A stretch of 64,000 bases of DNA from an uncultured Roseobacter sp. (lineage in GTDB: Bacteria > Pseudomonadota > Alphaproteobacteria > Rhodobacterales > Rhodobacteraceae). Shown in pieces: positions 27,484 through 36,543 of the stretch; positions within the stretch are counted from its first letter, which is position 1; each line of letters opens with the position of its first letter. The notes under the pieces were generated by a model. It searched no databases, had not been told where the DNA came from, and worked only from the letters and a program-made list of their open reading frames with translations. The position numbers were made by a program, and so were the translations under genes. The stretch lies in assembly GCF_947495025.1 (NCBI RefSeq), contig NZ_CANLXG010000004.1, positions 1 through 64,000 on the forward strand. The letters run 5' to 3'.

Positions 27484-28521
27484 ATGCGGTTCTCATTGTT
27501 CGTTCATATGGAAAGAATTTCGCCCGAACAGGACCAGCGCGCGCTCTATGACGATTTTGTCAATCTGGCAAAGATCGCGGACGACGGTGGAATGCATGCG
27601 GTCTGGACGGGTGAGCACCACGGCATGGACTTTACCATCGCACCGAACCCGTTTCTCAATCTAGTCGACCTGGCCCATCAGACCAAAAACGTACGCCTGG
27701 GTACGGGAACAATAATCGCCCCGTTCTGGCATCCGATAAGATTGGCTGGCGAGGCCGCAATGGCCGACATGATTACGGACGGACGGCTGGATCTCGGGAT
27801 CGCGCGGGGCGCGTATAATTACGAGTACGAGCGGATGGTGCCGGGTATGGATGCATGGGATGCCGGGTTGCGCATGCGCGAGCTGATCCCGGCCATACAG
27901 GGTCTCTGGCGTGGTGATCATGCGCTTGACGGCACTTACCACAGCTTCCCGCAGACCACTTCCTCGCCACGGCCGGTGCAGGAAGGCGGGCCGCCGGTCT
28001 GGGTGGCTGCACGCGATCCGAACAGCCACGAGTTTGCCATTTCAAATGGGTGTCATGTGCAGGTGACGCCCCTGTGGCAGGGCGACGACGAGATTGCGCG
28101 CCTGATGCAGACGTTCGAGGCGTCGTGCCGGAAATTCCCTGAGGTGCCGCGGCCCCAGATCATGCTGCTCAATCATACCTATATCGCCGCTGATGCCGCA
28201 GACGCCCGGCTCGCGGCAGAGGAAATCAATCGGTTCTATTGCTATTTTGGCGCCTGGTTCAAAAACGAAAGAGCCGTGTCGCAGGGGCTCATCGCACCAC
28301 TGTCGGATGCAGAGATCGCCGCCCATCCGTTTTATTCACCCGAAGCGATGTTGCGGGACAATGTCATTGCGACGCCGGATGATGCCATCACGCGGATCCG
28401 CACGTATGAGGCAATGGGTTATGACGAATATTCCTTCTGGATCGACAGTGGTATGAGCTATGAGCGCAAGAAAGCGTCGCTGGAGCGGTTTATCTCGGAC
28501 GTGATGCCGGCTTTTGCCTGA
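27484..28521 (+). CDS. LLM-class flavin-dependent oxidoreductase
   Basis: A 345-residue member of the bacterial luciferase-like family (TIM barrel). Family features include FSLFVHMERI at the N-terminus, AVWTGEHHG near residue 40, VRLGTGTIIAPFWHPIRLAG near 72, and GRLDLGIARGAY near 100. These enzymes take FMNH2 from a partner reductase and insert one oxygen atom or oxidise the substrate. The partner is very probably the reductase encoded four bases upstream. A ribosome binding site (GGGAG) precedes the ATG. The substrate is unknown; gene order suggests oxygenation or ring opening followed by hydrolysis and aldehyde oxidation. Confidence 0.9.
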   Translation: MRFSLFVHMERISPEQDQRALYDDFVNLAKIADDGGMHAVWTGEHHGMDFTIAPNPFLNLVDLAHQTKNVRLGTGTIIAPFWHPIRLAGEAAMADMITDGRLDLGIARGAYNYEYERMVPGMDAWDAGLRMRELIPAIQGLWRGDHALDGTYHSFPQTTSSPRPVQEGGPPVWVAARDPNSHEFAISNGCHVQVTPLWQGDDEIARLMQTFEASCRKFPEVPRPQIMLLNHTYIAADAADARLAAEEINRFYCYFGAWFKNERAVSQGLIAPLSDAEIAAHPFYSPEAMLRDNVIATPDDAITRIRTYEAMGYDEYSFWIDSGMSYERKKASLERFISDVMPAFA

Positions 28522-28531
28522 AGGAGCGGAC

Positions 28532-29998
28532 ATGCAGCAGTTTCAGCAGTACATCGGCGGGGGATTTTCCGACGGCAGCGCGCGGTTTGACAGTGCGGAC
28601 CCTGCGACAGGTATCGCCTGGGCGCAGATGCCGGAAGCGCGGCGCGATGATGTCAATGCTGCGGTGGCTGCTGCAAAGGCCGCTTTCTTCTCTCCTGAAT
28701 GGGCCGGGATGACGGCCTCTGAACGGGGCAAACGCATTGCCCGTATGGCAGATCTCGTTGCGGAAAACGCGCAGAAACTGGCGGAGCTGGAAACCCGGGA
28801 CACCGGAAAAATCATCAGAGAGACCTCCGCTCAGATAGCCTATGTGGCTGAATATTATCGTTATTACGCGGGGCTGGCCGACAAGATCGAAGGGGCGCAC
28901 CTGCCGATTGACAAGCCTGATATGGAAGTCTGGCTCCGCCGTGAACCGGTGGGCGTCGTTGCTGCTGTTGTGCCCTGGAACTCGCAACTGTTCCTGTCCG
29001 CGGTCAAAATCGGACCGGCACTGGCCGCAGGCTGCACAGTGGTCCTGAAAGCATCCGAGGAAGGCCCGGCGCCATTGCTGGAGTTTGCCAGGATATTTGA
29101 TCAGGCCGGTTTTCCGCCAGGGGTGCTCAACATTGTTACAGGGTTCGGCCCGGAATGTGGTGCCGTCCTTAGCAGCCACCCGGATGTTGATCATGTTGCG
29201 TTTACCGGCGGGCCGGAAACGGCGCGGCATATCGTGCGGAACTCGGCAGAAAACCTTGCGTCGACCTCTCTGGAACTGGGTGGCAAGTCGCCTTTCATCG
29301 TTTTCGCCGATGCAGATCTCGAAAGTGCGGTAAATGCGCAGGTATCCGGCATTTTTGCGGCATCGGGACAGAGCTGTGTCGCGGGTTCGCGCCTTGTTAT
29401 CCAGGACAGCATCTTTGATGCTTTTCTGGCGCGCCTTAAGGAAAAGGCCGAAGCCATAGTGATCGGCAGGCCGGATGACATGGCAACCGAAGTGGGCCCT
29501 TTGTGCACGAAGGCGCAGGTCGATCGGGCCGCTGACCTGGTTGCACGGTCATGCGCGGCGGGTGCCCGGGTCGTCACGGGAGGCACACCGCGCGGCGGCA
29601 ATGGTTATTACTTCCCGCCAACGATTCTGGATTGCAGTGATGCGCCACAGGCGCCGTGCCTCACCGAAGAGTTCTTTGGCCCGGTGCTTTCCGTTGTGCA
29701 GTTTTCTTCAGAAGCGGAGGCCGTCACGCTGGCCAATAATACGGCATACGGGCTCGCGTCTGGGGTTTTCACCAAAGACCTGACCCGGGCGCACAGAATG
29801 ATCCGCAATATCAAAGCCGGTATTGTCTGGGTTAACACCTATCGTGCGGTGAGCCCGATCGCCCCCTTTGGCGGCCATGGACTGAGCGGTCACGGGCGGG
29901 AAGGCGGGCTGCAGGCCGCACTGGATTATACCAGGGTAAAGGCAGTCTGGCTCCGGACCAGCGATGACCCGATACCCGACCCGTTTGTCATGCGCTGA
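28532..29998 (+). CDS. NAD(P)-dependent aldehyde dehydrogenase
   Basis: A 488-residue enzyme. General base Glu248 lies in SLELGGKSP and catalytic Cys282 in SGQSCVAGSR, with the usual 34-residue spacing. The cofactor site is VVPWNSQL, and the FGPVLSV motif is present near residue 387. The start at 28532 has AAGGAG just upstream and beats the in-frame TTG at 28514. It oxidises an aldehyde to the acid as the last step encoded by the operon. Related enzymes act on betaine aldehyde, semialdehydes and aromatic aldehydes; the substrate cannot be chosen here. Confidence 0.92.
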   Translation: MQQFQQYIGGGFSDGSARFDSADPATGIAWAQMPEARRDDVNAAVAAAKAAFFSPEWAGMTASERGKRIARMADLVAENAQKLAELETRDTGKIIRETSAQIAYVAEYYRYYAGLADKIEGAHLPIDKPDMEVWLRREPVGVVAAVVPWNSQLFLSAVKIGPALAAGCTVVLKASEEGPAPLLEFARIFDQAGFPPGVLNIVTGFGPECGAVLSSHPDVDHVAFTGGPETARHIVRNSAENLASTSLELGGKSPFIVFADADLESAVNAQVSGIFAASGQSCVAGSRLVIQDSIFDAFLARLKEKAEAIVIGRPDDMATEVGPLCTKAQVDRAADLVARSCAAGARVVTGGTPRGGNGYYFPPTILDCSDAPQAPCLTEEFFGPVLSVVQFSSEAEAVTLANNTAYGLASGVFTKDLTRAHRMIRNIKAGIVWVNTYRAVSPIAPFGGHGLSGHGREGGLQAALDYTRVKAVWLRTSDDPIPDPFVMR

Positions 29999-30025
29999 AC
30001 ACCCCCGAAAAACGCCCTTGCACCC

Positions 30026-30046
30026 GCAGGATTTCTGCACTCCTGC
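30026..30046. terminator. Possible bidirectional terminator hairpin
   Basis: GCAGGA (30026-30031) pairs with TCCTGC (30041-30046) around a 9-nt loop. It lies in the 51-bp gap between the convergent aldehyde dehydrogenase and araC genes. There is no T-tract, so intrinsic termination is uncertain. Confidence 0.3.
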
Positions 30047-30049
30047 ATC

Positions 30050-30937
30050 TCAGTCACTGTCTTTCTCCGCCCGGAAAGAACCCGGGGACTGGCCGTTTTG
30101 CTGCCGGAAGGTCCTGCTGAAAAATGCGGGGTCCTGAAATCCCGAGCGTGCGGCGATTTCGGCGACAGAATGACGGGTAAATTCCAGCAGTCGGCGTGCT
30201 TCTACCATCCGTCGCTGGCGCACAAGCTCATTTGGCGTGATGCCAAGAAGCCTTTTGCACACACGGGTCAGATGTGCCGGGGAAACTCCCGTGAGGCGCG
30301 CGTAGTCACTGACTGAAAGGGCATCGCCGAAATGCGCTTCGACCGCGTCGCAGAATGCCTGCGCCTGTTTTTCATGCAACGTGGTTTCGGGGCTTTCCAA
30401 AGGGCGCGAACCAGAGTTCTGTTTTTTTTCGCCGGACCGGAAACAGAGAACCATAAGGCGCGCCAGAGTACACAGCATCGCGTCCCGGTTGACGGACACT
30501 CCGGCGAACGTCCTGCGAAGTTGCGCGGCTGTTGTTCGGATATCAGCAAAACCGGGCGCGCCGGTCTGTTCAGTTAGAACAGCACCACTGCCCGACAGAG
30601 CCATGATCCGCGACTGTGTGTCAGCGTCCAGCGCAGCCATTGTGAATGTAAGCACATCGCCTTCGGTATTCTCGGGGAACCGGAAGCCATGCGCGATCCC
30701 GGGTGCGACCAGCAGGGCAGCCGGTGATCTTGTCAGAAAGTCGGTGTTCTCCAGACTGATCGCGACCCCGGGTGTTTCAAACACGAAAACCTGAGCCAGC
30801 CGCCGATGCCTGTGAAGTCGGATTGTCCAATCATGATTGCGGCTGCGTTCTCTTATACGCTCGTGGTGAACAGGGTCGTTGTAGCTCCCTGCGAGAAGGT
30901 TTCCGTATAAATCATAGTTTGGTACAGAGATCTGCAT
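30050..30937 (-). CDS. pobR: AraC-family regulator, probable activator of pobA
   Basis: A 295-residue protein. An N-terminal cupin-like sensor (about residues 40-110; HRHRRLAQVFVFETPG, VAPGIAHGFRFPE) is followed by a C-terminal AraC DNA-binding domain (about 195-290). The latter shows the two helix-turn-helix units (SVSDYARLTGVSPAHLTRVC, then EIAARSGFQDPAFFSRTFR). It is divergent from pobA across 124 bp, the arrangement seen for AraC-type PobR/PobC activators of 4-hydroxybenzoate hydroxylase. The likely inducer is 4-hydroxybenzoate. The gene name rests on position and family and not on a diagnostic residue. Confidence 0.8.
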   Translation of the reverse strand: MQISVPNYDLYGNLLAGSYNDPVHHERIRERSRNHDWTIRLHRHRRLAQVFVFETPGVAISLENTDFLTRSPAALLVAPGIAHGFRFPENTEGDVLTFTMAALDADTQSRIMALSGSGAVLTEQTGAPGFADIRTTAAQLRRTFAGVSVNRDAMLCTLARLMVLCFRSGEKKQNSGSRPLESPETTLHEKQAQAFCDAVEAHFGDALSVSDYARLTGVSPAHLTRVCKRLLGITPNELVRQRRMVEARRLLEFTRHSVAEIAARSGFQDPAFFSRTFRQQNGQSPGSFRAEKDSD

Positions 30938-31061
30938 GGCCCGGTGGTCTTTGATGTAAATCTGACTCTGACTGAATAGTGCAAGAGACTGCTCTCAAAG
31001 TCCATTTCATTGCGCATCCGAAGACTTAGGATGACGCTCTGCCAGAAAGGGAGGGCGTTTG

Positions 31062-32246
31062 ATGGTGAAGACAGTGAAAACGTCCGTCTGCATTATCGGT
31101 TCAGGGCCTGGCGGGCTCTTGCTGTCGCAGCTTCTGTCAAACGAAGGGATCGATACGGTTCTGATTGACCGGCGGGATCAGGTACACATTGAGGGGCGGA
31201 TACGCGCCGGTGTTCTGGAACAGGGAACGGTTGAGGCGTTGCAGGAAGCGGGTGTAGCCGACCGACTGAACCGCGAGGGACTGCAACACTATGGATTTGA
31301 GCTGGCTTTTGACGGGGACAGGCACCGGATTGACCTGCGTGCGCTCACCGGAAAACCGGTCACAGTTTACGGGCAGACTGAGGTCACAAAAGATCTGTTC
31401 TCCCGGAGGCATGCGCAGGGACAACAGTTCTTCTTCAATGCGCAGAACGTACAGCCGGAAAACCTGCTTTCGACCAAGCCATCTGTCAGCTTTCTGATCG
31501 ACGGGCAGGCCTTGCGGGTGACCTGTGACTATGTTGCGGGCTGTGATGGTTTTCAAGGGGTGTCGCGCCGGTCCATACCCGCTGACGTGCTGAAAACTTT
31601 CGAACGTGTCTATCCCTTTGGCTGGCTTGGCATTCTGGTCGACAGGCCACCGGTCAGTGAAGAACTGATTTATGCCAACCACGCACGCGGCTTTGCTCTC
31701 GCTTCAATGCGGTCGGAAACGCGCAGCAGGTACTATGTCCAGTGCGGTGCAGATGACCGCCCCGGGGACTGGTCAGACGATCGTTTCTGGGAAGAATTCG
31801 AAATCAGGCTCGGGCCTGACGCTGCCAGGGGGCTGCAGACCGGGCCGTCGTTCGAAAAAAGCATTGCGCTGCTGAGGTCGTTCGTTGCCGAACCGATGCG
31901 GTATGGAAACCTTTTTCTGGCCGGTGACGCTGCGCATATTGTACCACCAACCGGCGCCAAGGGCCTGAACCTTGCCGTGGCGGATGTGCGAATCCTGTCG
32001 CGCGCTCTGACAGAGCACTACCGGACCGGCAATGACCACTGGATCGATACCTATTCAGAAACGGTTCTTAAACGTGTGTGGAAGGTCGAACGGTTTTCCT
32101 GGCAGCTGTCGACCCTGATGCATCAGTTTCCACAGAATTCGGAATTTGAAAAACGGATGCAGCGGGCCGAGTTTGATTACCTGTGCAGTTCGGAGGCCGC
32201 TTCGCGTACAATAGCGGAGAACTATGTTGGCCTGCCGCTGGAGTGA
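31062..32246 (+). CDS. pobA: 4-hydroxybenzoate 3-monooxygenase
   Basis: A 394-residue FAD enzyme, the same length as the well-studied Pseudomonas PobA. It converts 4-hydroxybenzoate to protocatechuate with NAD(P)H and O2. The FAD-binding GSGPGG fold is at residues about 11-16, the DG motif is in YVAGCDGFQG near 160, and the FAD ribityl motif is GDAAHIVPPTGAKGLNLA near 285. The ATG at 31062 has AAAGGGAGGG upstream. It opens the pob-pca operon; pcaDC follows five bases after its stop. Regulation by the divergent AraC protein is probable. Confidence 0.95.
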   Translation: MVKTVKTSVCIIGSGPGGLLLSQLLSNEGIDTVLIDRRDQVHIEGRIRAGVLEQGTVEALQEAGVADRLNREGLQHYGFELAFDGDRHRIDLRALTGKPVTVYGQTEVTKDLFSRRHAQGQQFFFNAQNVQPENLLSTKPSVSFLIDGQALRVTCDYVAGCDGFQGVSRRSIPADVLKTFERVYPFGWLGILVDRPPVSEELIYANHARGFALASMRSETRSRYYVQCGADDRPGDWSDDRFWEEFEIRLGPDAARGLQTGPSFEKSIALLRSFVAEPMRYGNLFLAGDAAHIVPPTGAKGLNLAVADVRILSRALTEHYRTGNDHWIDTYSETVLKRVWKVERFSWQLSTLMHQFPQNSEFEKRMQRAEFDYLCSSEAASRTIAENYVGLPLE

Positions 32247-32250
32247 TGCG

Positions 32251-33402
32251 ATGGACGCGATAACCCTGCGCGATCAGCTGATCGCCTTCCGCCACCGGCC
32301 TTCTTCGGCGGGCACAGTTGTTTTCATCAGTCCTGCCGGGTTTGATCAGGGATATTGGGACCACGTGATTACAGCGCTCGACCGTGGGCTGGGAACGCTG
32401 ACGTTCGATCTGCGGGGGCAGGGGCTCAGCGGGACACTGTCAGAGGACGTCATGGCAGGTGATCTGGCCGCCGATCTGGCCGGTCTGATGGCGCATCTGG
32501 ACACTGGTGCAGCCACCCTGGTTGGCGCGGCAGAAGGAGGTGTTGTTGCGGCAATGCTGGCCCAGTCGCGCCCCGATCTTGTCCACCATCTGGTTCTCGT
32601 TGATCCGCATCTTGCAATGGGACCTGAGGTATCTGCAGATGAAGCTGTGATCATGAGGTCCGATGCTGCTGCGCCTGCCTCTCAGAGAGTTAATCGGTAT
32701 CTTTCGGAAGCGTTCCGCGATGCGCACCCCAATCAGGCCTCACTGTTCCGGCACATGCTCGAGCGTGGTTCCGGTCGCGATGCGGTCAGACTGCAAGCTG
32801 CTTGCAGTAAGGTGTCACTTGCGGAACTCGGGTCGCAGCTGGCGGTTCCGGTAACGTTCATTTCGGGCACAGATTGCGGGAGTAAAGGCGCAGAGCGGCT
32901 GCGCGCGCTCAGAGCGGCTCTTCCTGCCAGCACGTGCATATCCATCGGCGACGGGGCAATCTGCCTGCCTTTTGAAGAAGCGTCCGAACTCGCGGGGAAA
33001 ATCAGTGCGATTGCGGCGTTGGATTTGCCGCGGGAAGCCGCCGGTGCGCTGGTGCGCCGCGCTGTTCTGGGGGATGCGCATGTCGACCGCGCAGGTGCAG
33101 CAGCCACAGCGTTCGACAGATCTTTTCAGACGCTGATCACAGAAGGTGCATGGGGTACAGTCTGGGCCAGTAACGCAATATCCCGTCGGGAACGGTCAAT
33201 GATCACTCTTGCGCTTCTTGCAGCACTGGGAAATTTTGACGAAATCCCCATGCATATCCGCGCAACCCGGGCCACCGGGGCAAGCCGGACGGACATCGAA
33301 CAGGTATTCCAGCATGTTGCCGTTTATGCCGGTGTGCCACGTGCAAACCACGCTATCAGACTGGCCAAAGAGGTATTCAGGGAGATGGAGAGTGATGACT
33401 GA
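32251..33402 (+). CDS. pcaDC: Fused PcaD-like/PcaC protein; lactonase half lacks Ser and His
   Basis: A 383-residue fusion. Residues 1-255 have the alpha/beta-hydrolase fold of 3-oxoadipate enol-lactonase (PcaD). Residues about 268-380 are 4-carboxymuconolactone decarboxylase (PcaC), with RRAVLGDAHVDRAGAA at the domain start and HVAVYAGVPRANHA near the end. The decarboxylase half looks complete. In the lactonase half the nucleophile elbow GxSxG reads G92-A-A-E-G96, so the serine is Ala94. The region that should carry the catalytic His reads GDGAICLPFEE. Two of three triad residues therefore appear lost while the frame is open. The gene overlaps pcaH by eight bases. Enol-lactone hydrolysis must be done by another protein, or the fusion works by an unusual mechanism. 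Confidence 0.87.
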   Translation: MDAITLRDQLIAFRHRPSSAGTVVFISPAGFDQGYWDHVITALDRGLGTLTFDLRGQGLSGTLSEDVMAGDLAADLAGLMAHLDTGAATLVGAAEGGVVAAMLAQSRPDLVHHLVLVDPHLAMGPEVSADEAVIMRSDAAAPASQRVNRYLSEAFRDAHPNQASLFRHMLERGSGRDAVRLQAACSKVSLAELGSQLAVPVTFISGTDCGSKGAERLRALRAALPASTCISIGDGAICLPFEEASELAGKISAIAALDLPREAAGALVRRAVLGDAHVDRAGAAATAFDRSFQTLITEGAWGTVWASNAISRRERSMITLALLAALGNFDEIPMHIRATRATGASRTDIEQVFQHVAVYAGVPRANHAIRLAKEVFREMESDD

Positions 33403-34120
33403 CATACCCTTCAGGCGCCGTGATCCCGACTGGCATCCGCCCGCTCTTGCGCCGGACTACCGGTCCAGCCGGCTGCGGTCACCGCACCACAAACTGCTGC
33501 ACTACGCCCCGACAGAAACCGAGATGACAGGACCTGCGTTCGGGCAGGATATGCCAGGTCCTGAAGACCATGATCTTCTGATCAACTTTGCGCAGCCCGG
33601 GGAAACTGCGTTGGGGCCGCGCATTATTGTTCATGGCAGGCTGCTGGATGAAAACGGCCGCGCGCTGCCGGGGAAACTGATCGAGATATGGCAGGCGAAT
33701 GCCGGTGGACGTTACAGGCACAGATCCGACGGGTATCTGGCGCCGCTTGACCCCAATTTCGGCGGGTGCGGGCGGTGCATCACGGATGCGGAAGGGAAGT
33801 ATTTGTTCCGGTCAGTGCAGCCCGGACCTTACCCCTGGCCCAACGGGGGGAATGACTGGCGTCCGGCGCATATTCATTTTTCTGTTTTCGGGGACGGCTT
33901 TGCCCAGCGACTGATTACCCAGATGTATTTCGAGGGTGATCCGCATATTGCGCTCTGCCCGATTGTACAGTCGATCCCGTCAGAGGCGGCTATCGACCGT
34001 CTGGTTGCCCGGTTTGACCCGGGTGCCACTGTCCCGATGGATATCCGGGCATATCGTTTCGATATTGTGTTGCGCGGGCGGCAGGCGACCGTGTTTGAAA
34101 ACCGCAGGGAGGGTCTTTGA
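33395..34120 (+). CDS. pcaH: Protocatechuate 3,4-dioxygenase beta subunit
   Basis: A 241-residue intradiol dioxygenase subunit that binds the catalytic Fe(III). The four ligands are visible: Tyr107, Tyr146, His159 and His161. Their spacings of 39, 13 and 2 match those of the characterised Pseudomonas enzyme. It opens the ring of protocatechuate between the hydroxyls to give 3-carboxy-cis,cis-muconate and works as an alpha-beta oligomer with PcaG. The ATG at 33395, overlapping the pcaDC stop, matches the usual N-terminus; the longer upstream frame is not needed. Confidence 0.95.
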   Translation: MTDIPFRRRDPDWHPPALAPDYRSSRLRSPHHKLLHYAPTETEMTGPAFGQDMPGPEDHDLLINFAQPGETALGPRIIVHGRLLDENGRALPGKLIEIWQANAGGRYRHRSDGYLAPLDPNFGGCGRCITDAEGKYLFRSVQPGPYPWPNGGNDWRPAHIHFSVFGDGFAQRLITQMYFEGDPHIALCPIVQSIPSEAAIDRLVARFDPGATVPMDIRAYRFDIVLRGRQATVFENRREGL

Positions 34121-34681
34121 GTGACGGAGTTCAGAGAATCCCCCTCGCAGACTGCCGGGCCCTATGTGCACATCGGGTGCATGCCGGGTGTCGCGGGTAT
34201 TCAGGGCATGTACGGCGACACGGACCCCGGCTCAGAAATGGTGCAGACCGTCTGTGCCGACCCCGTCATATCACTGGAGGTCGGCGTTCTTGATGGCGCT
34301 GGCGCGCCTGTGTGCGATGCGATGATCGAGATCTGGCAGGCGGGTCCGGAGGGAAGCTTTGGGGTCACGCGGGGCTTCTGCAACTGGGGCCGCGCGGCGA
34401 CTGACGCAGCGACAGGCGTTGCAACGTTCGAAACTCTCAGACCTGGCGCCATCGGGTCTCAGGCACCACATATCCTGGTATGGATCGTGGCGCGCGGCAT
34501 CAACCTGGGTCTGATGACACGGATTTATTTTGACGATGCGCCAGAGACCAATGCCCGGGACGAGGTTTTCAAGATTGCCGGTGACCGGGCCGGAACGCTT
34601 GTTGCCAGGTCCGTAAGTGGCGGGTTCAGGCATACTATCCGCCTGCAGGGTCCTGACGAGACTGTCTTTTTCGATGTCTGA
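34121..34681 (+). CDS. pcaG: Protocatechuate 3,4-dioxygenase alpha subunit
   Basis: A 186-residue partner of PcaH with the same intradiol fold (SPSQTAGPYVHIGC at the N-terminus; DAMIEIWQAGPEG in the core; PHILVWIVARGINLG in place of the iron-binding His segment). The alpha subunit contributes substrate-pocket residues and does not bind iron. It starts at a GTG directly after the pcaH stop, with GGAGGG nearby. It ends the operon. pcaB, pcaIJ, pcaF and the LysR regulator pcaQ are not in the window. Confidence 0.94.
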   Translation: MTEFRESPSQTAGPYVHIGCMPGVAGIQGMYGDTDPGSEMVQTVCADPVISLEVGVLDGAGAPVCDAMIEIWQAGPEGSFGVTRGFCNWGRAATDAATGVATFETLRPGAIGSQAPHILVWIVARGINLGLMTRIYFDDAPETNARDEVFKIAGDRAGTLVARSVSGGFRHTIRLQGPDETVFFDV

Positions 34682-34693
34682 ATTCGCCAGCTG

Positions 34694-36379
34694 TCAGGTT
34701 TTGTCACACTCATAGGTTATTTTGCCGTCGCAGATCGTCAGTACGGCCGAAGCGTCAGTGATATGCTCCGGCGCCAGTGAGGTCAGATCGTGGCTCATGA
34801 CAGCAATATCGGCCATCATGCCTGGCCGCAGGCGCCCTTTGCGATCCTCGCGGAATTCGGCCCAGGCATTGTTGCATGTATAACTCGCAAGCGTATCCAT
34901 CAGGCTTTGCGTCTGGTCTCGCCATTCAGGTCCCGGGGACAGCGGGTCAATTGCGGCTCTGATATTCGGCATGACATCCACCGGCATCACAGGCCAGTCG
35001 GTCGAGAAAATAACCGGCGCACCGGACCGCCGGATATCCTGCCAGGCAAAGGCACCGGGCAGCTGATGCGGGTGCAGATACTGCCCGGCCGCGTCAGGTG
35101 GAAAGATGTGTCCTGTTGGCGCATGGCCGGGCTGAATTGAGGCCACAATGTCAAGCTTTGCGAGCCTGGGGATATCATCCGGGTGCATAACCTCCAGATG
35201 TTCGATCCGATGCCTGCTGTCGCGTCGCCCGTTTGTCCTGCGGGCCGCCTCGTATGCATCGATGGTTCGCCTGATGCCGGCATCCCCGACCGCATGCACA
35301 GCAATCTGAAAACCCAGCCGGTCGGCAAGGGTACAGGCGCTGACAAAGTGGTCCTGGGTGAAAACTTCGTCACCGGTGTTACCGCCGGCGCCGAGTTTAC
35401 CCGGATAGGGCTCCAGCATCAGGGCCGTGCCGCTTTCCATCACGCCGTCGATAAACATTTTGACGTGGTTGCAGCGTATCCTGTCCCCCTGAAACCGGGC
35501 CCGCATGGCAGGCGCCTCTGATGCCAGCCGTTCGAGCGGATCTGTTCCTTTGAAATGGAACGGGACCTCGCAACGACACGCCAGTCTGCCCTCATGGTCC
35601 AGTTCGGAAAGCAGTTCCAGCTGGTAGGTATTGCCATCCATCAGATGCAGGCTGGTAATTCCCTGCGCGGCGCAATGCAAAAGACCCCGGGCAATGGCAT
35701 CTTTGTCCATCTCCCGCTGGGCCGGGGTTGGTGGGGGAACGGGGTCCTTTCCCGTCGTCAGCCCCAGCATTTCGCGGCCCTCGTGGCGCGTCATTCCGAG
35801 CACCGGACCGTAGGCCCCGGGTTCAAGCAGTTCACCGCTCGCGAGCCCGTCGGATCCCAAAACAATCTCGGAGCCGGGTTCGACGCTGCCACCTTCCAGT
35901 AAACCCGCCGCCTCAAGAGCAGCCGTATTGGCCCATACCGTGTGGTGATCCGGGGCGAACATCGCCAGTGGTCTGTCTTGCAGTACCTGGTCGAGGTCAT
36001 GACGCGTCGGGGTCCGGTTGCTGCTGACGATGTCGTAATCGGCCATCACGCAGAAAACCAGCGCGTCATCCGGATTGGCACCTGCATAGGGTCTGATGGC
36101 GGCTTTCATGGCATCAAGGCCCGAAACGCCGTACAGGTTCAGACAGCTGAGCTCGACCGATCCGCCAAACAGATGGACATGGCTGTCAATAAATCCGGGC
36201 AGAACGGTCGCACCTCTGGCGTCGACGACTTTTGTTCCGGTTCCTGCCAGGGCCGCGATGTCAGAACTCCTGCCAACGGCGGATATGAGCCCGTCAGTAA
36301 TCGCGAGGGCGTCTGCACCTGCGGCACCTTCGTCAAAAGTGATGAGCGCGGCATTCAGAATGACAATATCTGCGGTCAT
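34694..36379 (-). CDS. Amidohydrolase family protein (YtcJ-like)
   Basis: A 561-residue metal-dependent hydrolase of the amidohydrolase-3 type. Metal-binding and catalytic landmarks are DSHVHLFG near residue 66, a Lys-containing HVKMFIDGVMESGT near 308, AVHAVGDAG near 365, RHRIEHLEV near 392 and STDWPV near 463. Such proteins cleave C-N bonds in amides or cyclic imides; substrates are usually unknown. It is convergent with pcaG, only 12 bp away, and stands alone on its strand, so its link to the aromatic operon is positional only. Confidence 0.88.
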   Translation of the reverse strand: MTADIVILNAALITFDEGAAGADALAITDGLISAVGRSSDIAALAGTGTKVVDARGATVLPGFIDSHVHLFGGSVELSCLNLYGVSGLDAMKAAIRPYAGANPDDALVFCVMADYDIVSSNRTPTRHDLDQVLQDRPLAMFAPDHHTVWANTAALEAAGLLEGGSVEPGSEIVLGSDGLASGELLEPGAYGPVLGMTRHEGREMLGLTTGKDPVPPPTPAQREMDKDAIARGLLHCAAQGITSLHLMDGNTYQLELLSELDHEGRLACRCEVPFHFKGTDPLERLASEAPAMRARFQGDRIRCNHVKMFIDGVMESGTALMLEPYPGKLGAGGNTGDEVFTQDHFVSACTLADRLGFQIAVHAVGDAGIRRTIDAYEAARRTNGRRDSRHRIEHLEVMHPDDIPRLAKLDIVASIQPGHAPTGHIFPPDAAGQYLHPHQLPGAFAWQDIRRSGAPVIFSTDWPVMPVDVMPNIRAAIDPLSPGPEWRDQTQSLMDTLASYTCNNAWAEFREDRKGRLRPGMMADIAVMSHDLTSLAPEHITDASAVLTICDGKITYECDKT

Positions 36380-36543
36380 CGTGAGGCCTCATGAAAAGCG
36401 GCGCTTCCGGATGTACCGCGAAGCGATGCTAACCGCCGCAGGCCGGCTGTTTCAAGTACCGCCGCCTGCCAGAGATCCGGCAGCGCCACGGTGAGCGCCG
36501 ACCGGTAGCGTGCTCCCGGATCCTTCTTCCGACAATGCCGGCT

